Assembly (NCBI GenBank): GCA_947034895.1
Contig: OX344763.1
Location: forward strand, 63,879,093 to 63,943,092
Origin: Rhytidiadelphus loreus
Lineage: Eukaryota > Streptophyta > Bryopsida > Hypnales > Hylocomiaceae
Length of the DNA: 64,000 nt
Direction: 5' to 3'
Position numbers and translations under genes: made by a program. The notes beneath the pieces were generated by a model. That model made no database searches. It saw only the letters and a list, made by a program, of their open reading frames with translations, and was not told the DNA's origin. Shown piece after piece: positions 36,939-48,350 of this stretch (positions are counted from its first letter, which is position 1; every line of letters begins with the position of its first letter).

Positions 36939-37989
36939 CTTTTTGTTACAATTTTGTAACAATAGGCTTTTTGCTCAAGAGTATATAACTTTAGCAAATA
37001 GTGATGAAGTGTTGATATATATGGAATGAAAAAATATTGAGTGAATATTATTTGGAAGAAAGGTATAGGTGGTGAAAAATTAGAAAATATGATATATCCT
37101 TATTCTTTTTTCCAATTATATATTAGGGATCAAGGAGCTTTATAATTAGCACTTAAAAGTACTTCTCAACTATTAGGTACTCATGGAAAAAAATGGGAAG
37201 CTAAATAATATGTAACTCCTTTTCCATTTTTTATGCTAGTCATTAAAGGGTAATGAGCCTTATGGATCCTACTTTAATGTGTACCTTGTATTTATTAAAG
37301 TACTACATTAGATTATCATTAATTAGTGATGTATTTACACTAATTACAATGTTCCTTTCTGTCCCATCCACCTTCCCATTACCTTCATCAATTATGAAGC
37401 AACTCGTAATTTTTTCAGTTATATTATGCACGTAGGATAAAAGACCATCCAAGATTTAACCCAACGTAGTAGTAACGTTCCTTGTATGATGTTTGGTCAA
37501 TCCGATTGGGAAGACCAATGAACTCCCAGTGTGGAAGATGATACCTGGGGGACTTCAGTTTACTACTGGTGGCCAAGCAAGGTCCTGCTTGCATCGAGGA
37601 CCAGACCAGACCATCGCAGATCAGGGTGGTCTCACGCACCAAGGGTCCCACTTACTTGGTAGTTCGGAGGATCACCGGCGCTAGACAGGCTAACGGATTC
37701 AAGGTTTTGCAAGAAAGTACCAGCCTTGCTGGACAGTGCTTTTTGACTGCAGCTAAGGTGATTGACTTTTCGGGCTTTATAAACCTCTGGACCTTGTTTT
37801 ACCAGATACAACGGGTTTTGGACGTATCCCACTTGCAATTATCTACGGGTTTTGTGTCAATTTCTACATACCAATCTGTAGCTACGATGGTTGCAGCACA
37901 AGTTGTGTATCTTTTTCATTTCCGTCTTCAGACTCTATATTGATTCTCTCATTTGTATATGCTTGATTTTGTGCTTTGTTTGATTGTTT

Positions 37990-38150
37990 ATTAATTGTAA
38001 TATGTGATAACAAGCTATTGTGGGTTGCAGATACCTTATCTACGACACACTAACATTTTTTGTGATGTTGGGTGTGCCATGGGGACAGGTGAGGTCCACA
38101 GCCTCTCTCAAATATTCTACCACCAAAGCTTTTTTCAAGTGAATGAAGAC
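37990..38150 (+). repeat. Dispersed direct repeat, copy a
   Basis: Matches 43205-43345 through GGGTTG(C/A)AGA, ATCTACGAC/GTCTACAAC, GGGGACAGGTGAGGTCCAC and CAAATATTCTACCA. The two copies bracket the gene at 39775-41669 in direct orientation, 5.2 kb apart, as long terminal repeats would, but identity is low and no PBS or TG...CA ends are evident. Confidence 0.5.
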
Positions 38151-39774
38151 CAATTATTTGGGTCACCATGAGTCATGATACATAGTGTATATGAATATTA
38201 CGGGTTTTAGTCATTAGTGATTGATAAGTTAGTTATATTAAATGACTATTAGTACTTTGCCAATTAGACACCTTATGGAAATATTACTTATGGCTTATGA
38301 ATTTACTATACAGTAATATTATGAGATATATGAGATATATTGGCATTGTGGAAAGTTTGTTGTCATAGCACAAGAAAGCACAAATCCCACTTTTAGGTGT
38401 TAAATTGACGTAAAACACCTTAAATGACTCATTTATTGTTCCCAAAGGATCTCGCTCGTAGATTCCTCAAAATTCCGAGTATAAAAATACAGAAAAAACA
38501 CAAAGTAACTCAAGGCAAAAGAATCCAGATTTTCAAATTAGGAATTGCACTTCCTTATCCTACTCTTCCTAAACTTCCTTCTTTTCCTAAGTCAATCAAC
38601 CACCATATTGCAACTTTTACAAACCAAAAAGTGTAACAGGTCTGTATCATCCTCATACACAATTATAAACTCCTTATTCCATCACGCGGAGGCGGATTTG
38701 GGAGAAGTGTCGTTATCCTGTACCTTTCTCGGATCCAGATCTGGTGATTCTAGTAACCAAAGTAACCAATGACAATAGTTTAACCTCTATATCAGAGGGT
38801 TCCGCTCTTGGGGTTGAGGAAAGGAACGTATACCCTACCCTTCAATAGATTAAAGTGACTGAAGTTTCACTAAACAACACATAAACATACATATAAGAAC
38901 TGGGATGCGGATTCTTCCTCACAACCAGCTCGGAAATTAGTCCAGACTAGTAGGTCACTCAGGAAACCCCCACAATCCTCTCTTACTACAACAACGAACC
39001 TATCCGGACAAAACCTCAAGAGCCAAATCTGGTATCTTGATAACTAGGGGATCCCAACTATCTTCCTGTCCCTCTCTCCCGGATTCAGTAGAACCTCTCA
39101 GACGTCGGCTAGTATTCACCCTTCACTCCCAAAAGATTTATACAACCTAAGAATGGCTATCCTGCTTAGAAGACACTAGAAAAACTTCAACAGCTAGAAT
39201 TTCTTCCTAATACACAAAGATTTACCAACCAAATTCTAATACGCCTGAAATCGGATGTAGACAGAATCCGGGGGATTCCTTCTCTTATCAACACTCTACA
39301 GAGACCAGCTATCCGCACATGCAATACTAGCACTATAAGGCATACCAACCACAAAGCCAAGACTTTTCAAACCAGCGTTTATGAGATGGAATTCTATAAT
39401 TCAATTTGCAAAGGATGAAGAAAACATAAGTAAGAACACCTGGGGCTTCCAACTAATTTCAGCCCCTAAATACTAACTTCCAGGAATCCTAAAAGGCCCC
39501 AAGGATAAAAAAAAGCAGAGGATAGGAGACTGACAGGTGTCTTCCTTATCCTTCTAAGTTGACTTGCCTACCATCTGATTCGATCCGCAAAACGTGGATC
39601 CTATCCGGAAAATCCGGAAGACTGCAGTCTAATTGCAGTTACAAGTGCATGTTTCTAAAAACACTGAACTAACTGTTTACTTTCTATAAAAAAAAACTTA
39701 GGTTTTTGTCTAACCAAGCTAGGGTTAACCTAAGAAACTTTCCCTAACTACCTCAGACTGATTAAAGCTAACTA

Positions 39775-41669
39775 CTACTTCTTGGCCCACTTTCTAGAAG
39801 GTTCCTCGGTTTTCACAACCCCTTTCTTTGGCGGTTGCTTCCTGTTGGTTGGTGGCTTTCCCTTGGCCATGCTTTTGCCTTTTGAGGGAGTCTGAGTCTT
39901 CTCTTTGAAACTGGAAGGAGAAATGGTCACTGCATCTGAATCCCCTTCGGAATCGGATTTTGATCCGGTCTCAGACTCGGATTCGGATTGACTCTCCTCT
40001 TTCGTTGAGACCTTGAGCGATTCGTCCTCTTCAAATTGTACCTTCTCTGGTTACTCTTCTTTATCCCGCTTGGAAGTGCTCTTCTTCTTGATAGTGTAGG
40101 GAGTATTGGGAGAAGGCTTAGAACCTTTACTCTAAGGCGTTCCTAGTCTTGACTCTAACTTCTGGATTTGCTCCTTTAAACTGGATCTGAGCACAAACCC
40201 CGACCTTGTCTCCTTCTTACCTGGGGGGGAACTCTTGGATGGTGTCTTCTCTACATCTAAACACTCTTCGGCTTCACTTGTGAGGGAGGAGGCATATCCA
40301 ATTTTGACCGTGTTGGTGTTGCTTCCTCCTTGTCAAATCTCAGAAAGTACCCAACTTTTTGAAGATTGTCCCAGAATTTGTACATAAACTCCTCTATCTA
40401 CTCTGAGTACTTTGCTATAACCATTACTGCCTTTGCTGCTGCTTCATCACCAACCTTATGGATCTCCTCATCATAAAGCTTGGCTTTGTTCAACACGTCC
40501 CCGGAATGGGAAACAAAGCTCCTAACCCTCTTGAGGGTTTCCTTAGATTCTAAAGAAAGTTCCCTCACTTCCTTACTCCTCTCCAAACTCTTTTCTAATT
40601 GCCGATGGAGATCCTTATTCCTATCAGTCAGTTCTTGGATCCAGGTTTCCAACTTCCGGGTATTCGAATCTCGGATCAAACCCTCGATCTTTTCTGCTAA
40701 CTCAGACACGGAAATCCCACCAAGCAATTTGCATACATTCCTAAGTGCTCCTCTTTCTACCTCCTCTCGGATCACCTCAAGATCCGAGATAATCCTCCCC
40801 AATGAGTCAACTCCTTACACTTCCGGCTCAGCCGATTCCCTCTTGTCACTCTTGGAACCTTTCTTCTTCGTGGATGTTGGGATCCTCCCTGACCTTTCTT
40901 TTCTTTCGAATGACCCTTTCTTCTTCTTCGACGAGGCCTTTTCGGAATTCTCATCCGGTCCTTTCCTCTTCTCCTCTTCGTCACGCTCTCGGGGTGGAGA
41001 AATATTCAGTTTTACTAAAGTGGCTGCCGCCTTATACACAGTCCTCTCTTGACTTCTGAGTGTCCCCAGATAATCATACAAATGAAAAAGGAAAGGCCCA
41101 ATAGGGGTACCTTTGGTATTGCCTAGGGTACTAACCATTTTCCCTACTAGATCTTTCACTATTCCTCCCTAGAAGACTTTCCTCTCTCCACTCAATGCTC
41201 CGAATATCGTATTTGCCCAAGTCACTGTAATCCGGTTTGGCCGTTCCGGATACAGAATCGGGGTTATGAACTCTAGCAATCTCCTATCTCTCCCTGCCTT
41301 GCAGTCTGCAACTGCATAACCATCCTTAGGGTTTGGCGGGTTCAAAAACTTACCCTCCGTGAACTTATCGGTTCGGGAAGCCATCCCCTCTCTAACACGC
41401 GGAAAGTCGTAAACCTTCTTCCAAGTTTCGATCGTTCACTTAGCCGGAAGAATGCGATTGGTCTTCGCCCACTCATTTGATTGCGCCCCCATCAGCTCTT
41501 GGATCATCTCTTCGTTCTTCAAACTCCAGGGTTGGTGCAAAAATCCCAAGCATCCTAACTGGCCCAGATCCTCCTCCAACTACTTCCACTCTCCCTCGTT
41601 CTTAGGTATGGCCAGATAGACCATCTTGATCTTCAAAGGAGTAGAACCACTTCCTTCCGCCTTCACCAT
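39775..41669 (-). pseudogene. Plant transposon-type protein, copy 2, with stops and one frameshift
   Basis: Paralogue of 34176-36047. ATG at 41669 opens MVKAEGSGSTPLKIK; conserved blocks are PWSLKNEEMIQELM, SNEWAKT, DKFTEGKFLNPPNPKDGY, RRLLEFITPILYP, WANTIFGALSGERKV and PFLFHLYDYLG, then basic, coiled-coil and Glu/Ser-rich parts, ending RKWAKK. In-frame stops: TAG 41580, TGA 41436, TAG 41169, TAA 40815, TAG 40398, plus others after a frameshift near 40270. Aligned to copy 1, TGA 41436 and TAG 41169 fall at or beside Trp codons of copy 1, and TAA 40815 falls where copy 1 has TAG 35235. Copy 2 is the more decayed of the two. Function unknown beyond its transposon-like pattern. Confidence 0.65.
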
Positions 41670-43949
41670 TGCTCCTGGATCATTCACAGATGCAGTTCCC
41701 TCAATCGCTCAAATAGATGATACTACAAGCTATAGACTAGCGGATCTCGTTCCTCACCTTCGGATACGGAAAATCAACTCTCTACTCCTTCAAGCACAAA
41801 AGCCACTCTAAGTGCTCGGAAGGATACTACTAGTTTACCAAACTAAAAGTTAAGTAAGATTAGCTAACCCTAGCTCGTTTACTTGGAATAGTCACTGCCG
41901 TTGGAAGACAGTTGTTTCCGTCATTATGGAGGAAGATCCGGTACGTTTCAATGGTCTCACTACTCCTCCGGTAGGGCCCATAGACTCTAGTCTATCAAAT
42001 AAGAACCCAATAGGGTTCCATTATCTTCCTATAGCAGTCTACAATCAATATCCGGTTGGTTCAGTAACCCGCTTCTTCGTCTGATGGATTTGGATCCGGT
42101 TCTGTTTTTTGGTTATGACTGGGAAACTTAATTCCTATTCTTAACCTTTTTATCTTCTTACTATTACCCTCATAGTAATGAAATGTTAAATGTGGAAATA
42201 TTCCTAAATTATCCATTTGATCAACAATTTTTTTTGCTAATACTCCCAAATTGTTCCTACTTTCTCCCTAACAAACCTACATTCTTCATTTTAGTATACG
42301 ACATTTGTTCTTTACTTTCACTATTTGGAATTATTAGCAACTTGTCTGTCAAATGTTTGATAAGGTTCGCTAGGAAAAGCCTTGATAACGAGGATGTCCC
42401 ACCCGCCCTCCCGGGTCCCCTAAACCCTATGTCATTTTTCCGTTTTTACATAAGTTTATGTGGAACATCATACGAAAAAATAGGGAAAAGAAAAGAAAAA
42501 ATAAAAAAGGAAAAAAATGGAAAATGAAATAGAATGCTCCCATTCCTTATGATGGTTATTTTGTACTTAAAAATTATGTATATTTTTGAGAAAAATAATC
42601 CTACAATTTAGTACTATGGTAATTACAAATACTAGATGATTTATGCTAAGAAGTGGAAAACATGGACACTTATTAGCATAATTACATAAATTGATCCCTC
42701 CTTCCATTCCAATAAGCTCTTTTTATTTCTGATAATAAATGACTATGTAATTAAGATGTTAGTTAAGTAACAAGTGCAGTACTAGAGGTAAACTGGATTA
42801 GTGGAAATTAATCTAGCTTAACGGAACAGAGTAAAGGCATGGTACTAAGAAGGCTTATTGTACTAAAAGCACTGATAAGATTAGGCTGAGGTGGACCCAG
42901 CCAAACTAGTGATGAACCAGTTGATCCAAGCTGGTTATAAAAACCATGGCCATATTGAATATCAAAACATCAATAGTCACATGAACTAACTGAGGTTTTG
43001 AAGATCTAAGAGATTAGTCCGGAGGTTTGAGAGAAAACTTTGGAACTATAGCTGGGACTCAAGCTGCCTTGTAATTGTCATCACTAGTGTTGGAAGGGAT
43101 GGCCAAATCACAAGTTTTGAATATTTAACTTTGCAGTCATGTGTAGCTGTAATTTGGCATTTATCTTATGTGATGTATGGAGCAAATTTTTGGTTGTGTA
43201 TTTACTGCGACAACAATAACAAGTAGTAGTGGGTTGAAGACACCTCGTCTACAACTAATAAGACATTTTGTGTGTTTTGTTGGTTATGGAGACAGGTGAG
43301 ATCCACTACTTGAGCAAATATTCTACCAACTACAGCTCTTCCTTGGATGATGCTTTTTGACTACACAAGGTTATTCCAATCATGAGATATGTCCATGATT
43401 GTAGATGGATTGAGTAGTTAGTGAAAAGAGAATACCATATACATTGGAAATTTGCTAAGTAGGTATGAATAGCAAATATCTAGATGTACAACACTATGTG
43501 ATACTAAAGAAAGGATGTTCTGTAAACCTCAAGAGATATGGGAAATTCCAATCTTGATTGCTATTAGTTGCTATTGCTATTGTTTGTCATATGTTGTATT
43601 GTAATGTGTGGGAAAGAGTCAGTAGGAACAACCCTTTATAGGGATGTCCCACCTACCCGCCCAGGGGTTCCTAAAAAATCCTAAGAAGACTTAGACATTT
43701 TGTTCTGTCTCAATGTTGTTTTCAAGATAATATGTGCCTATGAAATGAGGCCTGTTTGTTTCAAACAATGTTTTGTTGATTTTCTTTCTCTGTATTTTTC
43801 TCTCTGTTTTTTTCTCTCTCTATATATTTTCATTTGATTGGTTCAAGGCTTAAGCCTTGTAAGAATAAACATATATGTTTTGCATTTATTGTACATAGTT
43901 CAAAATTCAATTCTTAACTTCTTTTAATGTTTGAAGATTTTGATTGTAG
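41670..43949. other. Region without recognised genes
   Basis: Upstream of copy 2. It includes an A-rich frame near 42480 and the repeat block at 43205-43345. CTCTCTGTTTTT tracts occur near 43800. No element termini identified. Confidence 0.5.
43205..43345 (+). repeat. Dispersed direct repeat, copy b
   Basis: Counterpart of 37990-38150, with GGAGACAGGTGAGATCCAC and CAAATATTCTACCA in the same order and spacing. Confidence 0.5.
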
Positions 43950-45330
43950 AAATAAGAATGAACTCTCTTTATTGATTTTTCTCTTTCATAATATCAGAAA
44001 AATATCAATTTATAAAAGTAAGAATTCTTTTTGAAGGCTTCAATAGTATGATTATCCGCTTTTCTTATTATCAATTTTTGTATATTTATAAAAGTGAAGT
44101 ATTTCTTTCATGAGAATAGGAATACCCATTTTTCTTTGTTCATAAGGTTTAGTTTGTCTTTATAAAAGTCAGAAGCACCTATTTCTTTCATTTAAAGGTA
44201 TAGAATTTTTTTTTCATAAAAATAAAAACAAAATAATCTTTTTTCCTATCATTTATGGTTAAGTATTTTTTTGTTAAGAGCATCCTTTTTTTTTCATTAT
44301 AATGGTTGAGTATTTCAAAAAATAAAACAAAAATACCCATTCTTGCATTACTATAGTTCATTCATATTTCTTTTACAAAAGTACTTGCAAAATACGTTCA
44401 TATGCATCCTTACTATAGTTCAGTAGTTGTTTTGAACATAAGAATACCGATTTATTCGTTACTATGGTTGAATATTTATCTTAGAAGAATAAAAATGCTC
44501 ATTTTTAAAATTTCAATGTTTGATAATTTCCTCACAAGAATAAAAGTATCCATTCATGCATTCTTATTATAGTTGAATATTTCTATCGAGTAAGAATGCT
44601 AATTTTTTCCATTACTATGGTTGAATATTTCTTTTACAAGAATAAAATTATCCATGTATGACCACTTTCTTATGGTTGAATATTTTTTTATGAGGACACC
44701 CATTTATTTAATTACCTAAGTTGAATATTTCTTTTACAAGATTAGATATTTTTTTTTTTTCATTACAATGGTTGAATATTTCCTTATAAGAATAAAATAT
44801 ATCCATGTATATGCATCCTTCTTCAATGGTTGAATATTTATTTTTAGAGAATATCAATTTTATTCATTACTATGATCAATAAACATTTTTTTTACAAGAA
44901 TAGAAACATCCATTTCTTTTCATTACTATGGTTTTGTTTATTTCTGGACAGGAATAATTATACCCAACATAGGCATCCTTATTATGGTTGAATATTTCTT
45001 TCAAATGTTCTAACACCTATTTCTTTTTCATTACTATGGTTGAATATTTCTGTTACAAGAATAATATTACCCATTTTTTTTGGTTTAAATGGTTGTACAT
45101 TTTCTTACACAAATAAAATTAGCCATTGTTTTTTCATAGTGCAATTTTAATTTTCTTTAATGAAACCCACAACACCTTTTTTCCCATTAGTACAGTGAAT
45201 ATATCTTCTACAAAATATAGAAATAGCTACTTCGGTCTAGATTGAAAGAATGTTTCTTTTACAAGATTAAGAACATTCATTTTTGTTACATTAGTATGAT
45301 TCAATGTTATATTGTTAAGAATAAGGACAC
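43950..45330. repeat. Degenerate AT-rich minisatellite, ~50-bp unit, ~25 copies
   Basis: The core TTACTATGGTTGAATATTTC plus TTTTACAAGAATAAAA and CCATTTNTTT recurs with GGTTGAAT at about 44466, 44573, 44619, 44674, 44720, 44770, 44829, 44986 and 45039, so 45-60 bp apart. Copies at the edges are more diverged. No coding content. Confidence 0.85.
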
Positions 45331-46029
45331 AATTGACCAATTTTTTAAATGAAGAACCAATTGAAAACCATGAATTCATTTTTTATAAAACTTCCAATAC
45401 ATCATTTGGTGAAAATTCGATAAGATCAAATGCAAGTTATTTACAATAACTCCTTGCCTTCATTGGTAGTCATGAACATAACTGGTTTCTTTAGGCAATT
45501 GGTCATGTCAATTCATGCAGTGACTGGTGGTACTCGGTTGGAGTTTCGGCGATTTCGAGTCTTTCTTGTCGGCTAACTCCAGTTTCACACAGGCTTGCAA
45601 CTCGTTAGGCCCCAACTGTTTGTGTGTTCGGTTTAGCGTTGTTGTATTTAGGATTTTAGTAGAACTATTTTCAATCTTTGATTTCAAGTTTGGGGTTATC
45701 TTGAGGATATCAATTCCATTTGTCGAAATGCGTTTGATTCCGAAGCCTTCGACCGACTTTGATGGTTGGCAAATTCTGGATCTTAGGCTAGCGGTTTGAA
45801 GGGAAATTCAGTTCAGTAACGAGGAATAGGAGGGTGAGGAGGGTGCGAAGCATTGTCGTGAGATATGTACAACGGATTGGGAAGGAAGAAGCTGAACTCT
45901 GTCAAGGCTTCCCCTCCTAGTAAAGCCATTGAACTGAGTATGTACTATGTGTAAGAGTTTCTGTTTGCTCTTGCTGTTTTGCAAGGTCTACTACTCAGTT
46001 TCAACGGATTATAGTGCACCCATACTTGT
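45331..46029. other. Spacer with short open frame, no recognised gene
   Basis: A 90-codon plus frame (45527-45799) encodes a Phe/Val-rich product without a motif and is probably not a gene. Confidence 0.4.
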
Positions 46030-46575
46030 CCGTTACCTCTTATTTCATTCTTGAAGTAAGTGGTCTTTTACATTGCTTTACTCTTTTTCTTCTTGAAGAG
46101 AGTAATCTGCATGCTTAGGTTTTAGATGTTCACGACATTGTTTTTGTCACAGCCTTTATGGCCGAATCGGTTTAGGGTATCTTGTTTCAAGGTGTGGAAG
46201 ACAGGCAATGAGCAAACCCTACTTCCAGTTGTACTATGCGTACAATTTTGATGCGTTGTACTGAAATACGTTTTGTCTAGACTTCTAACGTACAAATTCT
46301 ATACCATACGTAGTGTTTTAGGAGGCATAGGGTGTAGGATTTGTTATTGTTGGAAAATGCTAAGTGTTGTGGAGCTCAATCTTAGTAGAATTGTTCTTCA
46401 TTAAGTTGGAGGGTCTCCTACATTGTTTTATTTTTTTTCCTCTTCAAAAGAATAAACTGCGTTTAAGGTTTACATGTCGATGATATTGTTCTCACTTATG
46501 TTTGTATGCTTTGATCGAATCAATGAAGTCAAATTGAAGGTGTCAAAGAGCGAACCCCACTTCCTAGTTGTACTA
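46030..46575 (+). repeat. ~350-bp tandem segmental duplication
   Basis: Copy 1 (about 46047-46260) and copy 2 (about 46395-46575) share TTTTACATTGCTTTACTCTT / TCCTACATTGTTTTATTTTT, the CTTCTTGAAGAGAGTAATCTG / CTCTTCAAAAGAATAAACTGC block, GATATTGTT/GACATTGTT, and GAGCAAACCCTACTTCCAG / GAGCGAACCCCACTTCCTAG then TTGTACTA. Copy 2 is interrupted at that TTGTACTA by the MITE at 46576. Confidence 0.75.
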
Positions 46576-47087
46576 AGGTAAACCAACCTATGACAGGCAG
46601 AATGACTGATTTGGTATGTTGCCATTAGCAAAATAAAATCAGATTTTTGTCTATGCAGAGACAACTTTGAAAAATGAAAAAGCAGTTAAAATTATAGTTT
46701 TTGGACAAAGTAGGAATTTTTTATGAATTTTCTAAGTATTTTTCCAAAACAGTCTGTAGACTACCTGAAATCAACAAAATATGTCTCCATGATGGTCATC
46801 TTACTTCCTAATGCAGTCTTCAGATTTCCTAACACAACCACAATATTTTTTAATGTGGCCATTACATAAAGGAATAAAAAAAAACTCTTTATGATGAGTT
46901 TACACTCACAATGTGTAAGTGTCCTATGACAGTCATTACTAATTCTATCACAATCACCTAATACACTAATGTGGGCCACTAACCAACCTAATTAAGTCAT
47001 AGCAGCAAAAATCTGAAATGGATTGTAATGGGGGGGTTTAGTAGGTGTTTGTATTAGGCACTTGGCCTGTCATGGGCTGGTTTACCT
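46576..47087. mobile_element. 512-bp MITE with TA target-site duplication
   Basis: Left AGGTAAACCAACCTATGACA and the reverse complement of the right end AGGTAAACCAGCCCATGACA form terminal inverted repeats of about 24 bp with few mismatches. TA flanks both ends (46574-46575; 47088-47089). The duplicated segment at 46030-46260 supplies an empty site (TTGTACTATGCG) at the same point. No coding capacity. TA duplication suggests the Tc1/mariner group, though the terminal sequence is not the usual Stowaway motif. Confidence 0.85.
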
Positions 47088-47207
47088 TACGCGAACATGA
47101 ATGTGTGCGGTCAATACCACCTCAATGTCTGGCAGTCCATCTGATTTCTTTCAAAACGAGGGGGTTTAGGGTTCTAATTTTGTTGTTTTCTGTAGCTAAG
47201 GCAAGAA

Positions 47208-48155
47208 ATGACACGGTTTAGAGGCAAAGGTGCTGCGGGCATAGTTACACGCTCAACCCCAAGTCCAACAAGCAGAACAAGACGTCCAAAAAGGCAACAA
47301 GGGTTCCGGCATCGAATAGAGGTCTGATAATGAGGAGATGTCTAGCAGTCAGTGTGAAGAAGGCAAGAAAGGCAAGGAGGAGGAGGAGGGCAATAAGGAG
47401 GAGGAAGGCGACAAGGAAGAGGAGGGCAACGAGGAGGAGGAGGGCGAGGAGTTCAATGCCGATGATGTAGGTGAAGAGCCCCTAAAGCTCACAAATCCAC
47501 CACCTAAAATGACCAAAGCTGATTTTGTGAAGAAGTACAGCTTCAAGGATGAAGGATACTTGCCAAATTGGTTGAAAAAGTGGAAAGGGAAGAAATTTGA
47601 TAACAAGAAGTGTTTCAATTATTTAGAAAGGCGATGGGTAAGGATAGACCCTATGGATACAACTGGAAGGACGTGAAGTCACCGAAGTTGCGGAAGAGGA
47701 TAAAAGAGCTCTTACGAGCTTTTTATCAGCAAAAAGACCCCCGTCCTCTTCTTCCTCATAAGATGGTGTGCGGGATCGTTTTGGAGTAGGAAAATGTCCC
47801 AGTTAATTAGGCCGCATACGGGGAGGCTACTAATAAGATCCAACGTTTGTTGCATGAGCGCAATGTTTTCAAGCTAAACCAGATGAAGATGAAGGGGAAG
47901 AATAAGAAGATAGGGACGGTGGGGGCTTGGCTGAAACTTCATGTCAACAAACAAAAATTGCCATTTGAAATTTGTAAGGGCAGAGGAAGTTCCATGGGTG
48001 AATTCATGTTGATGGAGGAGGAATGTAAGTCTAGGTTGGAGTACTTGGGATGATTGTTGTTTGTAGAGAACTTGGAGCTAGAGGCTAGCCTGGTGGAGGT
48101 TGAGCAGGAGGCAACTATTGTCAAAGAGAGGCGCAGAAAAGCTCTTAATCATTAG
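47208..48155 (+). pseudogene. Unrecognised decayed Lys/Glu-rich gene
   Basis: Three consecutive segments in frames 0, 1, 0. It starts at ATG 47208 (MTRFRGKGAAGIVTRSTPSP), then an acidic repeat of EEEEG(N/D)KEEEG and KMTKADFVKKYSFKDEGYLP with NWLKKWKGKKF, then after a frame change near 47630 GYNWKDVKSPKLRKRIKELL, PRPLLPHKMVCGIV, GEATNKIQRLLHERNVFKLN and a Glu-rich tail ending KALNH. In-frame stops TAG 47787, TAG 47808 and TGA 48051 break segment 3; the frame finally ends at TAG 48153, 17 bp before the terminal repeat at 48172. I recognise no family. Predominantly charged and helical. Confidence 0.5.
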
Positions 48156-48171
48156 AAGGGGGTGCAACGAT

Positions 48172-48350
48172 GCTAGCGTGCGAGCTTGGAGCCGTGAGCC
48201 TGTGAGCGTGGAGCCTGGAGCTTGTGAGCCTAGAGCTTAGAACAAAAAAATTCCCATTTTTACACCAAAAAAATCAAGAAGTTGAATTTTTTTTGCTATT
48301 ACTGGTAAATTTGGGACCTATAATCGTGTATCCTGTTACCGTGGATCAAT
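48172..48350 (+). repeat. Terminal repeat of MULE-like/SWIM family, second element
   Basis: GCTAGCGTGCGAGCTTGGAG is identical over 20 bases to the left end at 24988; then come GTGAGCCTGTGAGC words, an A/T tract and GGGACCTATAATCG near 48311. The transposase at 49536-53535 lies inward, as the remnant does in the other element. No matching inverted end was found to the right, so the element's right limit is unknown or deleted. Confidence 0.75.

Larger units (their letters stand above)
36048..39774. other. Spacer between the two paralogous genes, no recognised gene
   Basis: Mixed composition. Frames at 37569-37943 and 37632-37838 have no motif. A block at about 37990-38150 is repeated at 43205-43345. 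Downstream (38.7-39.7 kb) the DNA resembles the 3' flank of copy 1. Confidence 0.5.

Noticed and set aside
40480..41052. Plus-strand 190-codon frame, Ser/Phe-rich
   Set aside because: Antisense of copy 2 of the transposon-type gene; composition is what a Lys/Glu-rich gene gives on its complement.
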